64,000 nucleotides of DNA from Streptomyces coacervatus (GCF_029223485.1 NZ_JARHTP010000002.1:372001-436000), one strand, 5' to 3'. Counted from the first letter of the stretch, positions 37,686-45,780 are shown. Translations and numbers: made by a program. The notes: a model not told the origin generated them from the sequence alone.

Positions 37686-38072
37686 TCACGACCCGGTGCC
37701 GCCCGGGGTGAGGAGTTCCATGAGATGTCCGTCGGGGTCGCGGAAGTAGGTGCCCCTGCGGCCTTCAGCGTGCTTGCTGTGATAGATCTGCCCAATTTCT
37801 TGGCATGCGGGATCGCCGTAGTGGGTGATTCCGCCGTGCTGGATGCGGGCGAGGGCGGCGTCGAGCTCCCGCTCACTCACCATGAACGCGTAGTGGTGCG
37901 GCTCGAAGTCGTCCAGCTGGTCGTAGTCCAGGCTGACCTGGTTGGCCAGCGTGACCGGCGTGAAGTGCGCCACCGGCGGATCGACACTCAGACCGAGGAT
38001 TTCGGCCAGGAACTGCGCCGAGGCCTGCGGGTCACGGGCGGGGACGATGGTGTGATTCAGTTCCACGGTCAT
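37686..38072 (-). CDS. VOC-superfamily (glyoxalase-like) protein
   Basis: A 128-aa single-module-pair VOC protein. The N-terminal ELNHTIVPARDPQASAQFLA carries the first metal His, FEPHHYAFMVSERELDAALA the middle one, and RGTYFRDPDGHLMELLT the terminal Glu ligand. It could be a lyase, dioxygenase or small-molecule-binding resistance protein. The ATG at 38072 follows GAAGAGGAG. It is 152 bases from the DUF4267 gene, possibly in one unit. Confidence 0.85.
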   Translation of the reverse strand: MTVELNHTIVPARDPQASAQFLAEILGLSVDPPVAHFTPVTLANQVSLDYDQLDDFEPHHYAFMVSERELDAALARIQHGGITHYGDPACQEIGQIYHSKHAEGRRGTYFRDPDGHLMELLTPGGTGS

Positions 38073-38143
38073 AGTGACTCCTCTTCAGGGACGGGGCTGC
38101 GCGTGGTGGCGGCCTCGGCGACCCGGCATGGTGCATGGCCGTG

Positions 38144-38327
38144 TCATACGTCGATCCGCTGGAAGATGTGCTGGTACGGCACGATGTCGTCAGGGAACTC
38201 GGCTGCCATGCGCTGGAACTCCGGGCTGCCGAACGCCGTGGCAAGAGCCTCGGGTGGGTGTCGCCGGCGCCCGCGTCCTGGGGATACCAGCGGTTGCGGC
38301 CGACGACCGGGCGGGTGAGCCCGCGGG
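38144..38327 (-). pseudogene. Frameshifted gene remnant
   Basis: Two adjacent minus-strand frames read as one protein: VVGRNRWYPQDAGAGDTHP, then after a missing base EALATAFGSPEFQRMAAEFP, continuing DDIVPYQHIFQRIDV and a TGA. The switch falls at a CCC run. No start codon remains, because the upstream part is replaced by the end of the DUF1772 gene. Composition is protein-like (Trp, Tyr, Phe, acidic residues), unlike random high-GC frames. The ancestral family may be a small EthD-like or ferredoxin-fold monooxygenase, but I cannot name it. Confidence 0.45.
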
Positions 38328-38328
38328 C

Positions 38329-38775
38329 TCAGGTGAGAGCGGTGACCAGCAGGGCGAAGGCGGCGATGATGACGGCGACGCGGACGTAGTGGAAGCGGCC
38401 CCAGCGGTTCAACTGCTCCTTCCAGTCGGCGGGTCGGTTGTCAGGGGTCCACATCTTGTTCCGGTTGTTGATCGGGACGAGCAGCAGAATCGACATGACC
38501 ACGCTGAGGATCAGCAGCGCACCGGCGGTGACGACGAGGCCGGTGCCGTGGTGGTGCCATCCGGCGATGGCCCAGACCGCGACGAGGACGAGCGAGCCGA
38601 TGTACCAGACCGGCATCACGGCGCCGAGCATCCGGCCCCCGTGGGCATGGCCGAGTTGGCCGCTGTCCTCGGGGAGTGCGTTGAGGATCGGGTTGATGAC
38701 GAAGGCGACGGAGAACTCCACCCCCACCATCACGCCGACGATCACGGTGGTGAACACCTCGAGTGCGTTGAGCAT
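38329..38775 (-). CDS. DUF1772 (anthrone oxygenase-like) membrane protein
   Basis: A 148-aa protein from ATG 38775, which follows GGAAGGGG. It has four membrane helices, with the family Asn/Pro in VAFVINPILNALPED, and NNRNKMWTPDNRPADWKEQL followed by WGRFHYVRVAVIIAAFALLV, both DUF1772 signatures. The family includes anthrone oxygenases from polyketide pathways but most members are unassigned. It is divergent from a TetR gene, and the spacer holds two CTAGC-N3-GCTAG operators. Confidence 0.85.
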   Translation of the reverse strand: MLNALEVFTTVIVGVMVGVEFSVAFVINPILNALPEDSGQLGHAHGGRMLGAVMPVWYIGSLVLVAVWAIAGWHHHGTGLVVTAGALLILSVVMSILLLVPINNRNKMWTPDNRPADWKEQLNRWGRFHYVRVAVIIAAFALLVTALT

Positions 38776-38793
38776 GATGACCCCTTCCGGCAT

Positions 38794-38857
38794 CTAGCGT
38801 TGCTAGGCGATGAGGCAACGCTAGTACTGCTGCCGCTCGATTGTCTAGCGGTGCTAG
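38794..38857. promoter_or_regulatory. Paired operators CTAGC-N3-GCTAG between DUF1772 and TetR genes
   Basis: Site 1 is CTAGCGTTGCTAG (38794-38806), site 2 CTAGCGGTGCTAG (38845-38857), both perfect in their 5-base arms. A further half-site, CAACGCTAG, lies between. Each palindrome adjoins one of the divergent genes. Confidence 0.7.
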
Positions 38858-38866
38858 GATCGAATC

Positions 38867-39445
38867 ATGTCGGTACAGGAACGCAAGCAGCGCGAACGGG
38901 CGGAGCGCGAGCGCCTCATCGTGGCAACAGCCCGCGAACTCGCCGAGCAGCAGGGCTGGGACGCAGTCACCACCCGCCGGCTCGCCGAGCGCATCGAATA
39001 CAGCCAGCCCGTCCTCTACAGCCACTTCAGCGGCAAGCGGGAGATCATCGGCGCCGTCGCCCTGCAGGGGGCCACCGAGCTGGCCGTGGCGGTGCGGGCC
39101 GCGACCTCCGCCGCGGACAGCCCGCGCGACCGGGTCGCCGCCCTGGCCCGCGCCTACCTCGACTTCGCCGCAGGCAACCCGGCGGTCTACGACGCCTTGT
39201 TCCAGCTCGACGGGGGCCTGGCGTATGCCCAGGAGGACACCCCGGAGCCGTTGAAGGACGCCTTCGCCGCCCTGCTGGAGTGCCTCGCCGAGGTCGCCGG
39301 GGACGGCATCGAACCGGGGCTGTTCACCGAGGTGTTCTGGGCGTCCTTGCACGGCCTGGCGACCCTGACCCGCGCGCGCCGTCTGCTGCCCGAGGACGCC
39401 GAGCCGAGGGTGGAGCTGCTGGTGGACCGGCTCGTCGTGCTCTGA
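38867..39445 (+). CDS. TetR-family transcriptional regulator
   Basis: A 192-aa protein from ATG 38867. An N-terminal KQRERAERERLIVATARELA leads into the helix-turn-helix (TTRRLAERIEYSQPVLYSHF). The C-terminal TetR_C_33-like domain (GNPAVYDALFQLDGGLAYAQ) is typical of regulators adjoining DUF1772 genes. It likely represses both divergent genes through the CTAGC operators. Confidence 0.9.
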   Translation: MSVQERKQRERAERERLIVATARELAEQQGWDAVTTRRLAERIEYSQPVLYSHFSGKREIIGAVALQGATELAVAVRAATSAADSPRDRVAALARAYLDFAAGNPAVYDALFQLDGGLAYAQEDTPEPLKDAFAALLECLAEVAGDGIEPGLFTEVFWASLHGLATLTRARRLLPEDAEPRVELLVDRLVVL

Positions 39446-39493
39446 CACGCCACCCCGGCGCGGCACGCGGCCGGGGCCTTCGCGGCCCGCCGC

Positions 39494-39516
39494 TGCCTGC
39501 CTGCCTGCCTGCCTGC
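39494..39516 (+). repeat. Tetranucleotide tandem repeat TGCC
   Basis: Five and three-quarter copies of TGCC in the spacer after the TetR gene. No coding role seen. Confidence 0.6.
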
Positions 39517-39645
39517 GGCAAGGCTTCCGGTCACTCGCGTCCACGCGGCGCTGCAGATCGCCGGGCCCCGTACCCGGGACGGGCGCCCTCCCCCGGAAGC
39601 TGGGATGCTCATTGAGCACGACCCGATACGCGCCCTGACGCCACG

Positions 39646-39840
39646 TCATTCGCCGGTGCCCCCCTCGTCCTCGTCGAGGTGACCGGTCGCCGGGTCACGC
39701 AGTGGGCGCAGGCCCTTGCGTGGCGGGCGGGTGGCGAAGCTGTAGGGGCCCAGGCAGCTGAGGTTGGCGTGCTTCAGCGGGGAGACCCGGGACCCGTAGT
39801 CCCCGGTCTCCAATCCGGGCATCTCCGCCCGCCAGACCCC
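39646..39840 (-). pseudogene. C-terminal remnant of a Tn3-family transposase
   Basis: The minus strand reads RVSPLKHANLSCLGPYSFAT, then LRPLRDPATGHLDEDEG. It matches the conserved end of Tn3-type DDE transposases in actinomycetes ('LSPLKHANLNxLGRYSF...'). Everything upstream of about residue 20 of this piece is unrelated or scrambled, and the roughly 900 N-terminal residues are absent. No 38-bp terminal inverted repeat was found by eye. It marks an old transposon insertion and deletion between the TetR and Rv1733c-like genes. Confidence 0.6.
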
Positions 39841-40042
39841 CTGGTCGCCCAGGCCCATGAGCGCATTGCTCCGCTCGGCGTCCGCCGGCCCGTGCGGTTC
39901 GGGCGCAGGTCGGCAATGCACGGTCTCCCGTGCGCTGGGTACTCGCTTTTCCCGGCACTCGCGCACATACGCGGTGCGGAGGGACAATACGGACCGGACA
40001 CGGTACGGCCCCTCCGGCTCCGGTGACGGCGAGGAGGTCGAC

Positions 40043-40627
40043 ATGCGAACCCGGGTGCGCGGCTGGCGCTGGCGGCGCAGTCCGCTGCGGCGCCGGTCGG
40101 ACGTGGTCGAGGCGTGGACGGCGCTGGTCGTCGCCGTTCTGTTGCTGGTGGGCGCTCCGCTGGCGGGGGCGCTTGCGGGCTGGTGGGCCCATGACCAGGA
40201 GCGGGCCGTGGCGGCGGCAGAACGCGCCGAGCGTCACCGCGTGCGGGCCGAGGTCGTCGGCAAGACCCCCGGCATGCCGCCCTCGGTGCAGGGCGGCCGG
40301 GAGCACTCGTACCGCGTGGACGTGCGCTGGACGGATCCCGCCACCGGCCCGCACACCATCAAGGCGCGCGTCGGGGCGAACACCCGGCACGGCGACATCG
40401 TCGACGTGTGGTTCGACGGCAAGGGCAGGACCGTACCCCCGCCGCTGAGCGAGACCCAGATCTGGCAGCGCACCCTGACCATCGGCACCTGTGCCACGGG
40501 GGGCGCGGTCGCCGTGGTGCTGCTCGCGAACGCGGTCGTACGCCGCGTGTCCACCGGGCACCGTCTGGTGGAGTGGGAGCGGGAGTGGGCACGGACCGAG
40601 CCGGAGTGGACGCGGCGTCGGGCGTGA
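40043..40627 (+). CDS. Rv1733c-like membrane protein (second copy)
   Basis: A 194-aa protein. The ATG at 40043 follows GGAGG. Like the 12570 gene it begins Arg/Trp-rich and then SPLRRRSDVVEAWTALVVAV (first membrane helix). An extracytoplasmic domain follows (YRVDVRWTDPATGPHTIKAR), then a second helix and a C-terminal WEREWARTEPEWTRRRA. Rv1733c of M. tuberculosis is a DosR-regulated membrane protein of unknown function. Its 5' side is a Tn3 remnant, so its promoter region may have been rearranged. Confidence 0.75.
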   Translation: MRTRVRGWRWRRSPLRRRSDVVEAWTALVVAVLLLVGAPLAGALAGWWAHDQERAVAAAERAERHRVRAEVVGKTPGMPPSVQGGREHSYRVDVRWTDPATGPHTIKARVGANTRHGDIVDVWFDGKGRTVPPPLSETQIWQRTLTIGTCATGGAVAVVLLANAVVRRVSTGHRLVEWEREWARTEPEWTRRRA

Positions 40628-40661
40628 CGCGGCCGCGGACCCGCTCCACCCGTGGCCTGTA

Positions 40662-41393
40662 TCAGGCGGCGAGCCAGTCGGTGTAGCGGGTGGGCGCGAG
40701 GTGGGCGTCCTTGTCGGTGAGGACGTCGCCCTTGACCACGGCGAACATGCCCGCGGTGGGGTCGGTGACGACGGTGCGGTTGTCGCCCTTGCGGGACAGG
40801 GTGATGCGGCCCAGCTCGTCCAGGGCGAAGATCTCGGGGCCGGCGATACTGCGAATGCCGTTCAGCGGGGCGCCCGCCGCGACCTCCGCCACCGCAGCGG
40901 CCACGTCCTTGGCGGCGATCGGCTGGATCGGTGTGGTGGGCAGCCGGACGGTGTCGCCGTCGGCGGTCCAGGACAGAGCGGCGTCCATGAACTCCATGAA
41001 CTGCGTTGCGCGGACGATCGAATAGGGGATCGGCCCGGCCGCGAGGATGTTCTCCTGGAGCGTCTTGGCCCGGTAGTAGTCCAGCTCCGGCACCTGGTCC
41101 GTGCCGACGATCGAGAGGATGACGAAGTGGCCGACGCCGCCCTTGTGGGCCGCGGCCAGAAGGTTGTCCATCGAGGTCTGGAAGAAGGCCGGGGAGGCTT
41201 CGTCGAAGGTCGGGGAGTTCGTGAGGTTGACGACGACGTCGGCGCCCGCCACCGCCTCGTCCAGTCCCTGGCCGCTGATGATGTCGACTCCGGTGGACTG
41301 CGAGTGCGGTACCGCCTCGTGCCCGGCGGCGTTCAGGATCTTGACGACCTGCGACCCGATCAGCCCGGTGCCGCCGATGACTGCGATCTTCAT
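40662..41393 (-). CDS. NmrA/SDR-type NAD(P)-binding protein
   Basis: A 243-aa atypical SDR from ATG 41393, which follows AAAGG. MKIAVIGGTGLIGSQVVKIL is the GxxGxxG dinucleotide loop. VNLTNSP, HFVILSIVGTDQVPELDYYR and the C-terminal KGDNRTVVTDPTAGMFAVVK resemble NmrA-like and azoreductase-type proteins that lack the classical catalytic triad. It may be a redox sensor or a reductase. An 11-bp palindrome ATATG-A-CATAT lies 31 bases upstream (41424-41434) and may be an operator. Confidence 0.85.
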   Translation of the reverse strand: MKIAVIGGTGLIGSQVVKILNAAGHEAVPHSQSTGVDIISGQGLDEAVAGADVVVNLTNSPTFDEASPAFFQTSMDNLLAAAHKGGVGHFVILSIVGTDQVPELDYYRAKTLQENILAAGPIPYSIVRATQFMEFMDAALSWTADGDTVRLPTTPIQPIAAKDVAAAVAEVAAGAPLNGIRSIAGPEIFALDELGRITLSRKGDNRTVVTDPTAGMFAVVKGDVLTDKDAHLAPTRYTDWLAA

Positions 41394-41492
41394 GGCATGC
41401 CTTTCTTTGGCGTTTTGTGCGGAATATGACATATGGCCAACTGTGTGGGTGCGGCAAACAACGGCGCCCGGATCTGCCGAGGGTGGGCGCTG

Positions 41493-42161
41493 TCAGTAAC
41501 CGTCGACGAACGTGACGGTCTCGTCGAGCGGAGCCCGGCCCGTATGGACGCGATCCGCCGTGCGGTCCTCGAATCCGATCGACATCCCGCAGAAGAGCAT
41601 CAACTCGTCCGGGGGCGACAGGACTTCCGCGACGCTCCGGTGAAACTTCGCCCAGGCCATCTGCGGGCAGCTGTGCAGACCTTCGGCACGGAGCAGCAGC
41701 ATGACGGTCTGCAGGTACATACCGACATCGGACCACTGCGGCGAGCCCATGTCACGGTCGATGTAGCAGAACAGGGCGGCGGGCGCACCGAAGCAGTCCC
41801 AGTTCGCGGAGGCGGCCCGCCGGTGCGCCTCCAGGTCCTTGCGTGCGATGCCGAGCGCGCCGTAGCGCTGCGCACCGAAGGCGGACCGGCGCTCACCGTA
41901 CGGGGACTTCAGCGCGGGCGGGTACTGCTCGTACTCCGCCTCGTCCCACGGGTGGCCGGCGGCCAGCCGCTCGCCGGCCCGCTTCTTGACCTCGGCCAGC
42001 GGGTCGCCGGTCAGCACGTAGGCGTGCCAGGGCTGGATGTTCGATCCGGACGGTGACCAGGCCGCGGCGGACAGGACACGCTCCAGCGTCTCCCTCGGGA
42101 CCGGCCGGTCGGTGAATCCGCGCACCGCCCGCCGGCTCGTGACCGCCTCGTAGACATCCAT
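41493..42161 (-). CDS. Nitroreductase
   Basis: A 222-aa FMN-dependent NADH:nitro/enone reductase. ATG 42161 follows GGGAGG. SRRAVRGFTDRPVPRETLER binds FMN phosphate, SPSGSNIQPWHAYVL is the family motif, and MYLQTVMLLLRAEGLHSCPQ and MSIGFEDR complete the fold. Upstream lies a 36-bp near-perfect palindrome, and beyond it a MarR gene on the same strand, so it is probably MarR-controlled. The substrate might be a quinone or nitroaromatic. Confidence 0.9.
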   Translation of the reverse strand: MDVYEAVTSRRAVRGFTDRPVPRETLERVLSAAAWSPSGSNIQPWHAYVLTGDPLAEVKKRAGERLAAGHPWDEAEYEQYPPALKSPYGERRSAFGAQRYGALGIARKDLEAHRRAASANWDCFGAPAALFCYIDRDMGSPQWSDVGMYLQTVMLLLRAEGLHSCPQMAWAKFHRSVAEVLSPPDELMLFCGMSIGFEDRTADRVHTGRAPLDETVTFVDGY

Positions 42162-42208
42162 GACCGTCCGCCTCCCTCTGCACAATGCGCCCGTCGCCCC
42201 ATTACGTA

Positions 42209-42244
42209 CGATCGAGATAGTATCACTCAATACAATCTCGATCG
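42209..42244. promoter_or_regulatory. 36-bp near-perfect palindrome, candidate MarR operator
   Basis: Outer arms CGATCGAGAT and ATCTCGATCG, inner arms GTAT and ATAC, one mismatched position, six-base centre CACTCA. It lies 48 bases upstream of the nitroreductase start and is A+T-rich against its surroundings. Confidence 0.7.
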
Positions 42245-42285
42245 AGTTTACTGAGAGTTCGCAGACGACCATGGCGCGGGCGCGC

Positions 42286-42771
42286 TTACGCCTCGCCGCC
42301 CCCGGGATGGGTGAACCGGGTCAGCAGATCCGTGAGCAACTCGGGCTCGCCGGGCCCCAGTTCGGCGATCAGACGCTCGGCCGGCGACTCCGCTGCCGCA
42401 TGAGCCGCATCGAAGAGTTCAAGCCCCTGAGGCGTGATCTCGACGGCCCGCGCCCGCCGGTCCCCCGGAACAGCTTTGCGTACGGCCAGCCCCTTGCGCT
42501 CCAGGTCGTCCACGACCCGCATGATTCCCGCCTTGTCGGACCCCGTCGCGGCCGCCAAGTCCCGTTGCACGGTGGGCCCTTGGTTGACCAGCACGATCAG
42601 TACGGCGAAATGCCGCAGCTCGATGCCGAGCGGCCGGAGCGCCTCCGTCATCACCGCGGCCGCGTGCCAGTGCGCCCGGCGCAGCAGCAGGCCGAGAGCA
42701 AAGGGCGATGGATCCCCGGGGCGGTCGGTCGCACGCGAGGCAGTGGTTGCGGGAGGAACGTCGGCGCTCAT
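42286..42771 (-). CDS. MarR-family transcriptional regulator
   Basis: A 161-aa protein from ATG 42771. FALGLLLRRAHWHAAAVMTE is the dimerisation helix. TVQRDLAAATGSDKAGIMRV is the recognition region and RKAVPGDRRARAVEITPQGL the wing. It lies upstream of the nitroreductase gene on the same strand, and the palindrome at 42209-42244 lies between them. Its own promoter region carries two 13-base direct repeats. Confidence 0.9.
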   Translation of the reverse strand: MSADVPPATTASRATDRPGDPSPFALGLLLRRAHWHAAAVMTEALRPLGIELRHFAVLIVLVNQGPTVQRDLAAATGSDKAGIMRVVDDLERKGLAVRKAVPGDRRARAVEITPQGLELFDAAHAAAESPAERLIAELGPGEPELLTDLLTRFTHPGGGEA

Positions 42772-42793
42772 GGGGGCAGATTACCGCCATCCA

Positions 42794-42821
42794 CTCACTC
42801 GAAACCGTCTCACCTGAAACC
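42794..42821. promoter_or_regulatory. Direct repeat CTCAC(T/C)(C/T)GAAACC upstream of the MarR gene
   Basis: Two 13-base copies, separated by two bases (period 15), 23 bases upstream of the MarR start. Possible activator or autoregulation site. Confidence 0.45.
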
Positions 42822-42913
42822 AAATGCGGACAGACAGCGGATATGTTGATGGCGGACATGTGGATGGCAGACCTGCCGATATGCGGATGCACAGCGCTCG
42901 CAGGACTGTCCGG

Positions 42914-44272
42914 CTATGCCTTCTGCTGCATCCTCCGCGCGATCCGTCCGTGATCCCGAAGCGCCTCCGCCAGCTCCGGCAGCTCCGACTCGCCCCGGTC
43001 GATGAGCACCCGGCCCCCGACCACCGTCGTCCAGGCGCGAGCCGGCCCGCAGCGCAGCCACGCCTCGACGGGATCGCTCAACGCGCCCGCGAGGGCGACC
43101 TCGTGGAGGTCCCAGACGACCAGGTCGGCGCAGGCGCCCGGGCGCAGCTGCCCCAGTTCGTCGGCGCGGCCGAGGCAGCGGGCCGAGCCGCGGGTCGCGA
43201 GGTCGAGGGCGTCGCGGGCGGTCATGGCGCCCGGTCCGCCGCGGTAGCGGCCCAGCAGCAGGGCGTTCCGCGTCTCCATCCAGAGCGAGGCGTGGTCGGT
43301 GGAGGCGGAGCCGTCGCAGCCGAGGCCGACCGGCAGGCCCAGCTCGCGCATCTCCTGCACGCGCGCGGTGCCGCCACCGATGAGCATGTTGGAGCTGGGG
43401 CAATGGGCGACACCGACGCCGGCGGCCCCGAGGCGGCGCAGTTCGTCGTCGTTCGGATAGATGCAGTGGGCGACCCAGGTGCGGTCGCTCATCCAGCCGC
43501 AGTCCTCGAAGTACTCGACGGGCCGGCAGCCATATGTCTCCAGGCAGTAGGTGTCCTCGTCGCGGTCCTCCGCGAGGTGCGTGTGCAGGCGCACGTCGTA
43601 GCGCTCGGCGAGCTCGGCACTCGCCGTCATGACCTCCTTGGTCACCGAGAACGGCGAGCAGGGCGCGAGTGCGACGCGGATCAGTGCGCCCGGCTTCGGG
43701 TCGTGGTGGGCCTTGATCAGCCGCTCGCTGTCGGCGAGCACCTCGTCCGTGGTCTGGGTGACGCTCCTGGGCGGCAGACCACCGTCCTCGACGGAGCGGG
43801 TCATGGAGCCGCGGGTCGCGTGGAAACGGAAGCCGATGTCGCGGGCGGCGCGGATCTCGGCGTCGACGAGGTACGGGCGGGGGTGGACGTAAAGGTGGTC
43901 CGAGGAGGTGGTGCAGCCGCCCATCAGCAGCTCGGCCATGCCGACGTACGCCGAGACGTAGGCGGCCTCCTCGTCGAGGACGGACCACAGGGGATAGAGG
44001 GTGGTCAGCCAGTCGAAGAGGGTGCCGTTCACGGCGGGGGCGTAGGAGCGGGTGAGGTTCTGGTAGATGTGGTGATGCGTGTTGATCAGGCCCGGGGTGA
44101 CCAGCCGTCCGGCCGCCGAGACGGTCGTACGGGCCTCGGGCTCGGCCCCGGCAGGACCCACGGCGGTGACCCGACCATTCGTGACCGCCACCCAGCCGCC
44201 GGGGATCTCCCGGTCCCCGTCGACGACCAGCAGCCCGGCGTCCTTGACCAGCAGATCCACGGCTGACGACAT
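42914..44272 (-). CDS. Amidohydrolase of the 8-oxoguanine deaminase/atrazine chlorohydrolase family
   Basis: A 452-aa metal-dependent aminohydrolase from ATG 44272; ATG 44281 is an alternative. INTHHHIYQNLTR is the HxH metal motif, VRLHTHLAED the third His, TWVAHCIYPND the fourth, and GCDGSASTDH the catalytic Asp. The motif spacing and the sequence GRYRGGP and ATRGSARCLGR fit 8-oxoguanine deaminases, which convert oxidised purines to urate-type products. Cytosolic. It is divergent from the acetyl-esterase-like gene, 127 bases away. Confidence 0.87.
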   Translation of the reverse strand: MSSAVDLLVKDAGLLVVDGDREIPGGWVAVTNGRVTAVGPAGAEPEARTTVSAAGRLVTPGLINTHHHIYQNLTRSYAPAVNGTLFDWLTTLYPLWSVLDEEAAYVSAYVGMAELLMGGCTTSSDHLYVHPRPYLVDAEIRAARDIGFRFHATRGSMTRSVEDGGLPPRSVTQTTDEVLADSERLIKAHHDPKPGALIRVALAPCSPFSVTKEVMTASAELAERYDVRLHTHLAEDRDEDTYCLETYGCRPVEYFEDCGWMSDRTWVAHCIYPNDDELRRLGAAGVGVAHCPSSNMLIGGGTARVQEMRELGLPVGLGCDGSASTDHASLWMETRNALLLGRYRGGPGAMTARDALDLATRGSARCLGRADELGQLRPGACADLVVWDLHEVALAGALSDPVEAWLRCGPARAWTTVVGGRVLIDRGESELPELAEALRDHGRIARRMQQKA

Positions 44273-44399
44273 GGCGCCCATCGTAGACAGGTACGGCTGG
44301 AAAGACCTGGCGAGTCGTCCGACCACCCACGTACGGTGTGATCATCCGCACTGTCTCTTCGTCCTCTTCGTCACCGTCCCTATGCAAAGGCGGTCCTAC

Positions 44400-45368
44400 A
44401 TGGCCCTGTTCGACCTCCCCCTCGACGAACTCCACGAGTACCGCAGCGCGTCCGTCGAGCCCGAGGACTTCGACGTGTTCTGGTCCAAGACCCTGCAGGA
44501 GGCCCGCGAGCACGACCTGGACGCCCGTTTCGAACCGGTCGACACGGGCCTTACGACGGTCGACGTGTACGACGTGACGTTCGCGGGGTTCGGCGGACAC
44601 CCGGTGAAGGGCTGGCTGACGCTGCCCGCCGCGGCAGAGGAACCGATACCGCTGGTCGTGGAGTTCATCGGATACGGCGGCGGGCGCGGCCTGCCGCACG
44701 AGCACCTGCTGTGGGCGTCCACCGGACGGGCGCACTTCGTCATGGACACACGCGGGCAGGGCAGCGCGTGGGGTGGGGGCGGCGGCACCCCGGACCCGGT
44801 GGGCGGTGCCCCGGCCTTCCCCGGTTTCATGACCCGCGGCATCGACGCACCCGAGAACTACTACTACCGCCGGGTGTTCACGGATGCGGTGCGTGCCGTC
44901 GAGGCGGCCCGCTCGCATCCGCTGACCGACGCCTCGCGCACGGTCGCCCTCGGTTCCAGCCAGGGCGGCGGCATCACCATCGCGGTGGGCGGCCTGGTCC
45001 CGGATCTGACCGCGATCGCACCGGACGTGCCGTTCCTGTGCGACTATCCGCGCGCCGCGACGCTGACGGACCGGCACCCGTACCGCGAGATCGGCCTGTT
45101 CCTCAAGACCCACCGCGGCCGCACCGCGGACGCCCTTCGCACGCTCTCGTACTTCGACGGCGTGCACTTCGCCTCCCGCGGGCGCGCCGCCGCCCTGTTC
45201 TCGGCGGCCCTGGAGGACCAGACCTGCCCGCCGTCCACCGTCTTCGCCGCCTTCAACGCCTGGGGGCACGACGACAAGGCGATCGAGGTGTACGACTTCA
45301 ACGACCATGAGGGCGGCGGGCCTTACCAGGAGGCGGCCAAGGTGAAGTGGCTGAGTTCGTACGTGTGA
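44400..45368 (+). CDS. Acetyl xylan esterase/cephalosporin-C deacetylase family hydrolase
   Basis: A 322-aa alpha/beta hydrolase from ATG 44400; ATG 44382 is possible. No signal peptide is present, so it is cytosolic. VALGSSQGGG contains the nucleophile Ser (GxSxG), LEDQTCPPST the acid and FNDHEGGG the catalytic His, as in the AXE1/CAH family. PLVVEFIGYGGGRGLPHEHL is the family oxyanion region. It would remove acetyl groups from sugars or antibiotics. A short truncated NTF2-like gene follows 12 bases downstream. Confidence 0.9.
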   Translation: MALFDLPLDELHEYRSASVEPEDFDVFWSKTLQEAREHDLDARFEPVDTGLTTVDVYDVTFAGFGGHPVKGWLTLPAAAEEPIPLVVEFIGYGGGRGLPHEHLLWASTGRAHFVMDTRGQGSAWGGGGGTPDPVGGAPAFPGFMTRGIDAPENYYYRRVFTDAVRAVEAARSHPLTDASRTVALGSSQGGGITIAVGGLVPDLTAIAPDVPFLCDYPRAATLTDRHPYREIGLFLKTHRGRTADALRTLSYFDGVHFASRGRAAALFSAALEDQTCPPSTVFAAFNAWGHDDKAIEVYDFNDHEGGGPYQEAAKVKWLSSYV

Positions 45369-45380
45369 GGAGCGAGCGGT

Positions 45381-45572
45381 ATGGAGACGCGTGAGGCCGC
45401 CGAACGCTTCGTCCGGGTCCGGGAGCGGGCGTGGGCGGTGCACGACGTGGATGCGTGGTTCTCGGCGCCGGTTGTCGGCCAGGACGGCTTCGCCGTGGCC
45501 GAGTTCCCGGTGCCGGGCGCACCGCTGACCGCCGAAAGGACCGCTATTCGACTGCGGGCCGTCTGTGGCTGA
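45381..45572 (+). pseudogene. Truncated NTF2/SnoaL-like gene ending in a repeat element
   Basis: A 63-aa frame with a GAGGAG site before ATG 45381. It opens like a SnoaL/NTF2-fold protein (METREAAERFVRVRERAWAV, then HDVDAW) and jumps to WFSAPVVGQDGFAVAEF, a piece normally found about 50 residues further on. It ends RLRAVCG and a TGA, which are encoded by the intergenic repeat at 45552. An internal deletion followed by truncation explains this best. Full NTF2-like proteins are about 130 aa. Confidence 0.45.
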
Positions 45573-45605
45573 TCGCGCAGTTCCCCGCGCCCCTTCAGGG
45601 CGCGG
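45552..45605 (+). repeat. Streptomyces intergenic repeat
   Basis: CTGCGGGCCGTCTGTGGCTG, then ATCGCGCAGTTCCCCGCGCC, then CCTTCAGGGCGCGG. It shares its sequence with the copies at 6929 and 23777 and supplies the stop codon of the truncated NTF2-like gene. The rest of the spacer up to 45780 shows no gene. Confidence 0.65.
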
Positions 45606-45780
45606 TACCGCACGGGAGTCCGCCGGATCCGCGTGGCCGAGGAGAACGGCCACCGTCACCAGGAGCCCGCCGGGAAGCTCTTCCTCCCCCGACCTTCCCT
45701 CCAGTCCGACCAGTCGGTACGTTCAGGGAGCCCGGGCCGCAGCGTGGCGGCCCGGGCTTCCGGCGGACGACGGAGGGCCC

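Noticed and set aside
38441..39649. A 402-codon minus-strand frame starting MTWRQGAYRVVL
   Set aside because: Most of it is antisense to the TetR gene or out of frame with DUF1772. Only the first 20 residues look protein-like and are noted with the transposase remnant.
42810..45659. A 949-codon minus-strand open frame
   Set aside because: It overlaps the aminohydrolase in another frame and is antisense to the esterase. Low-complexity residue content.
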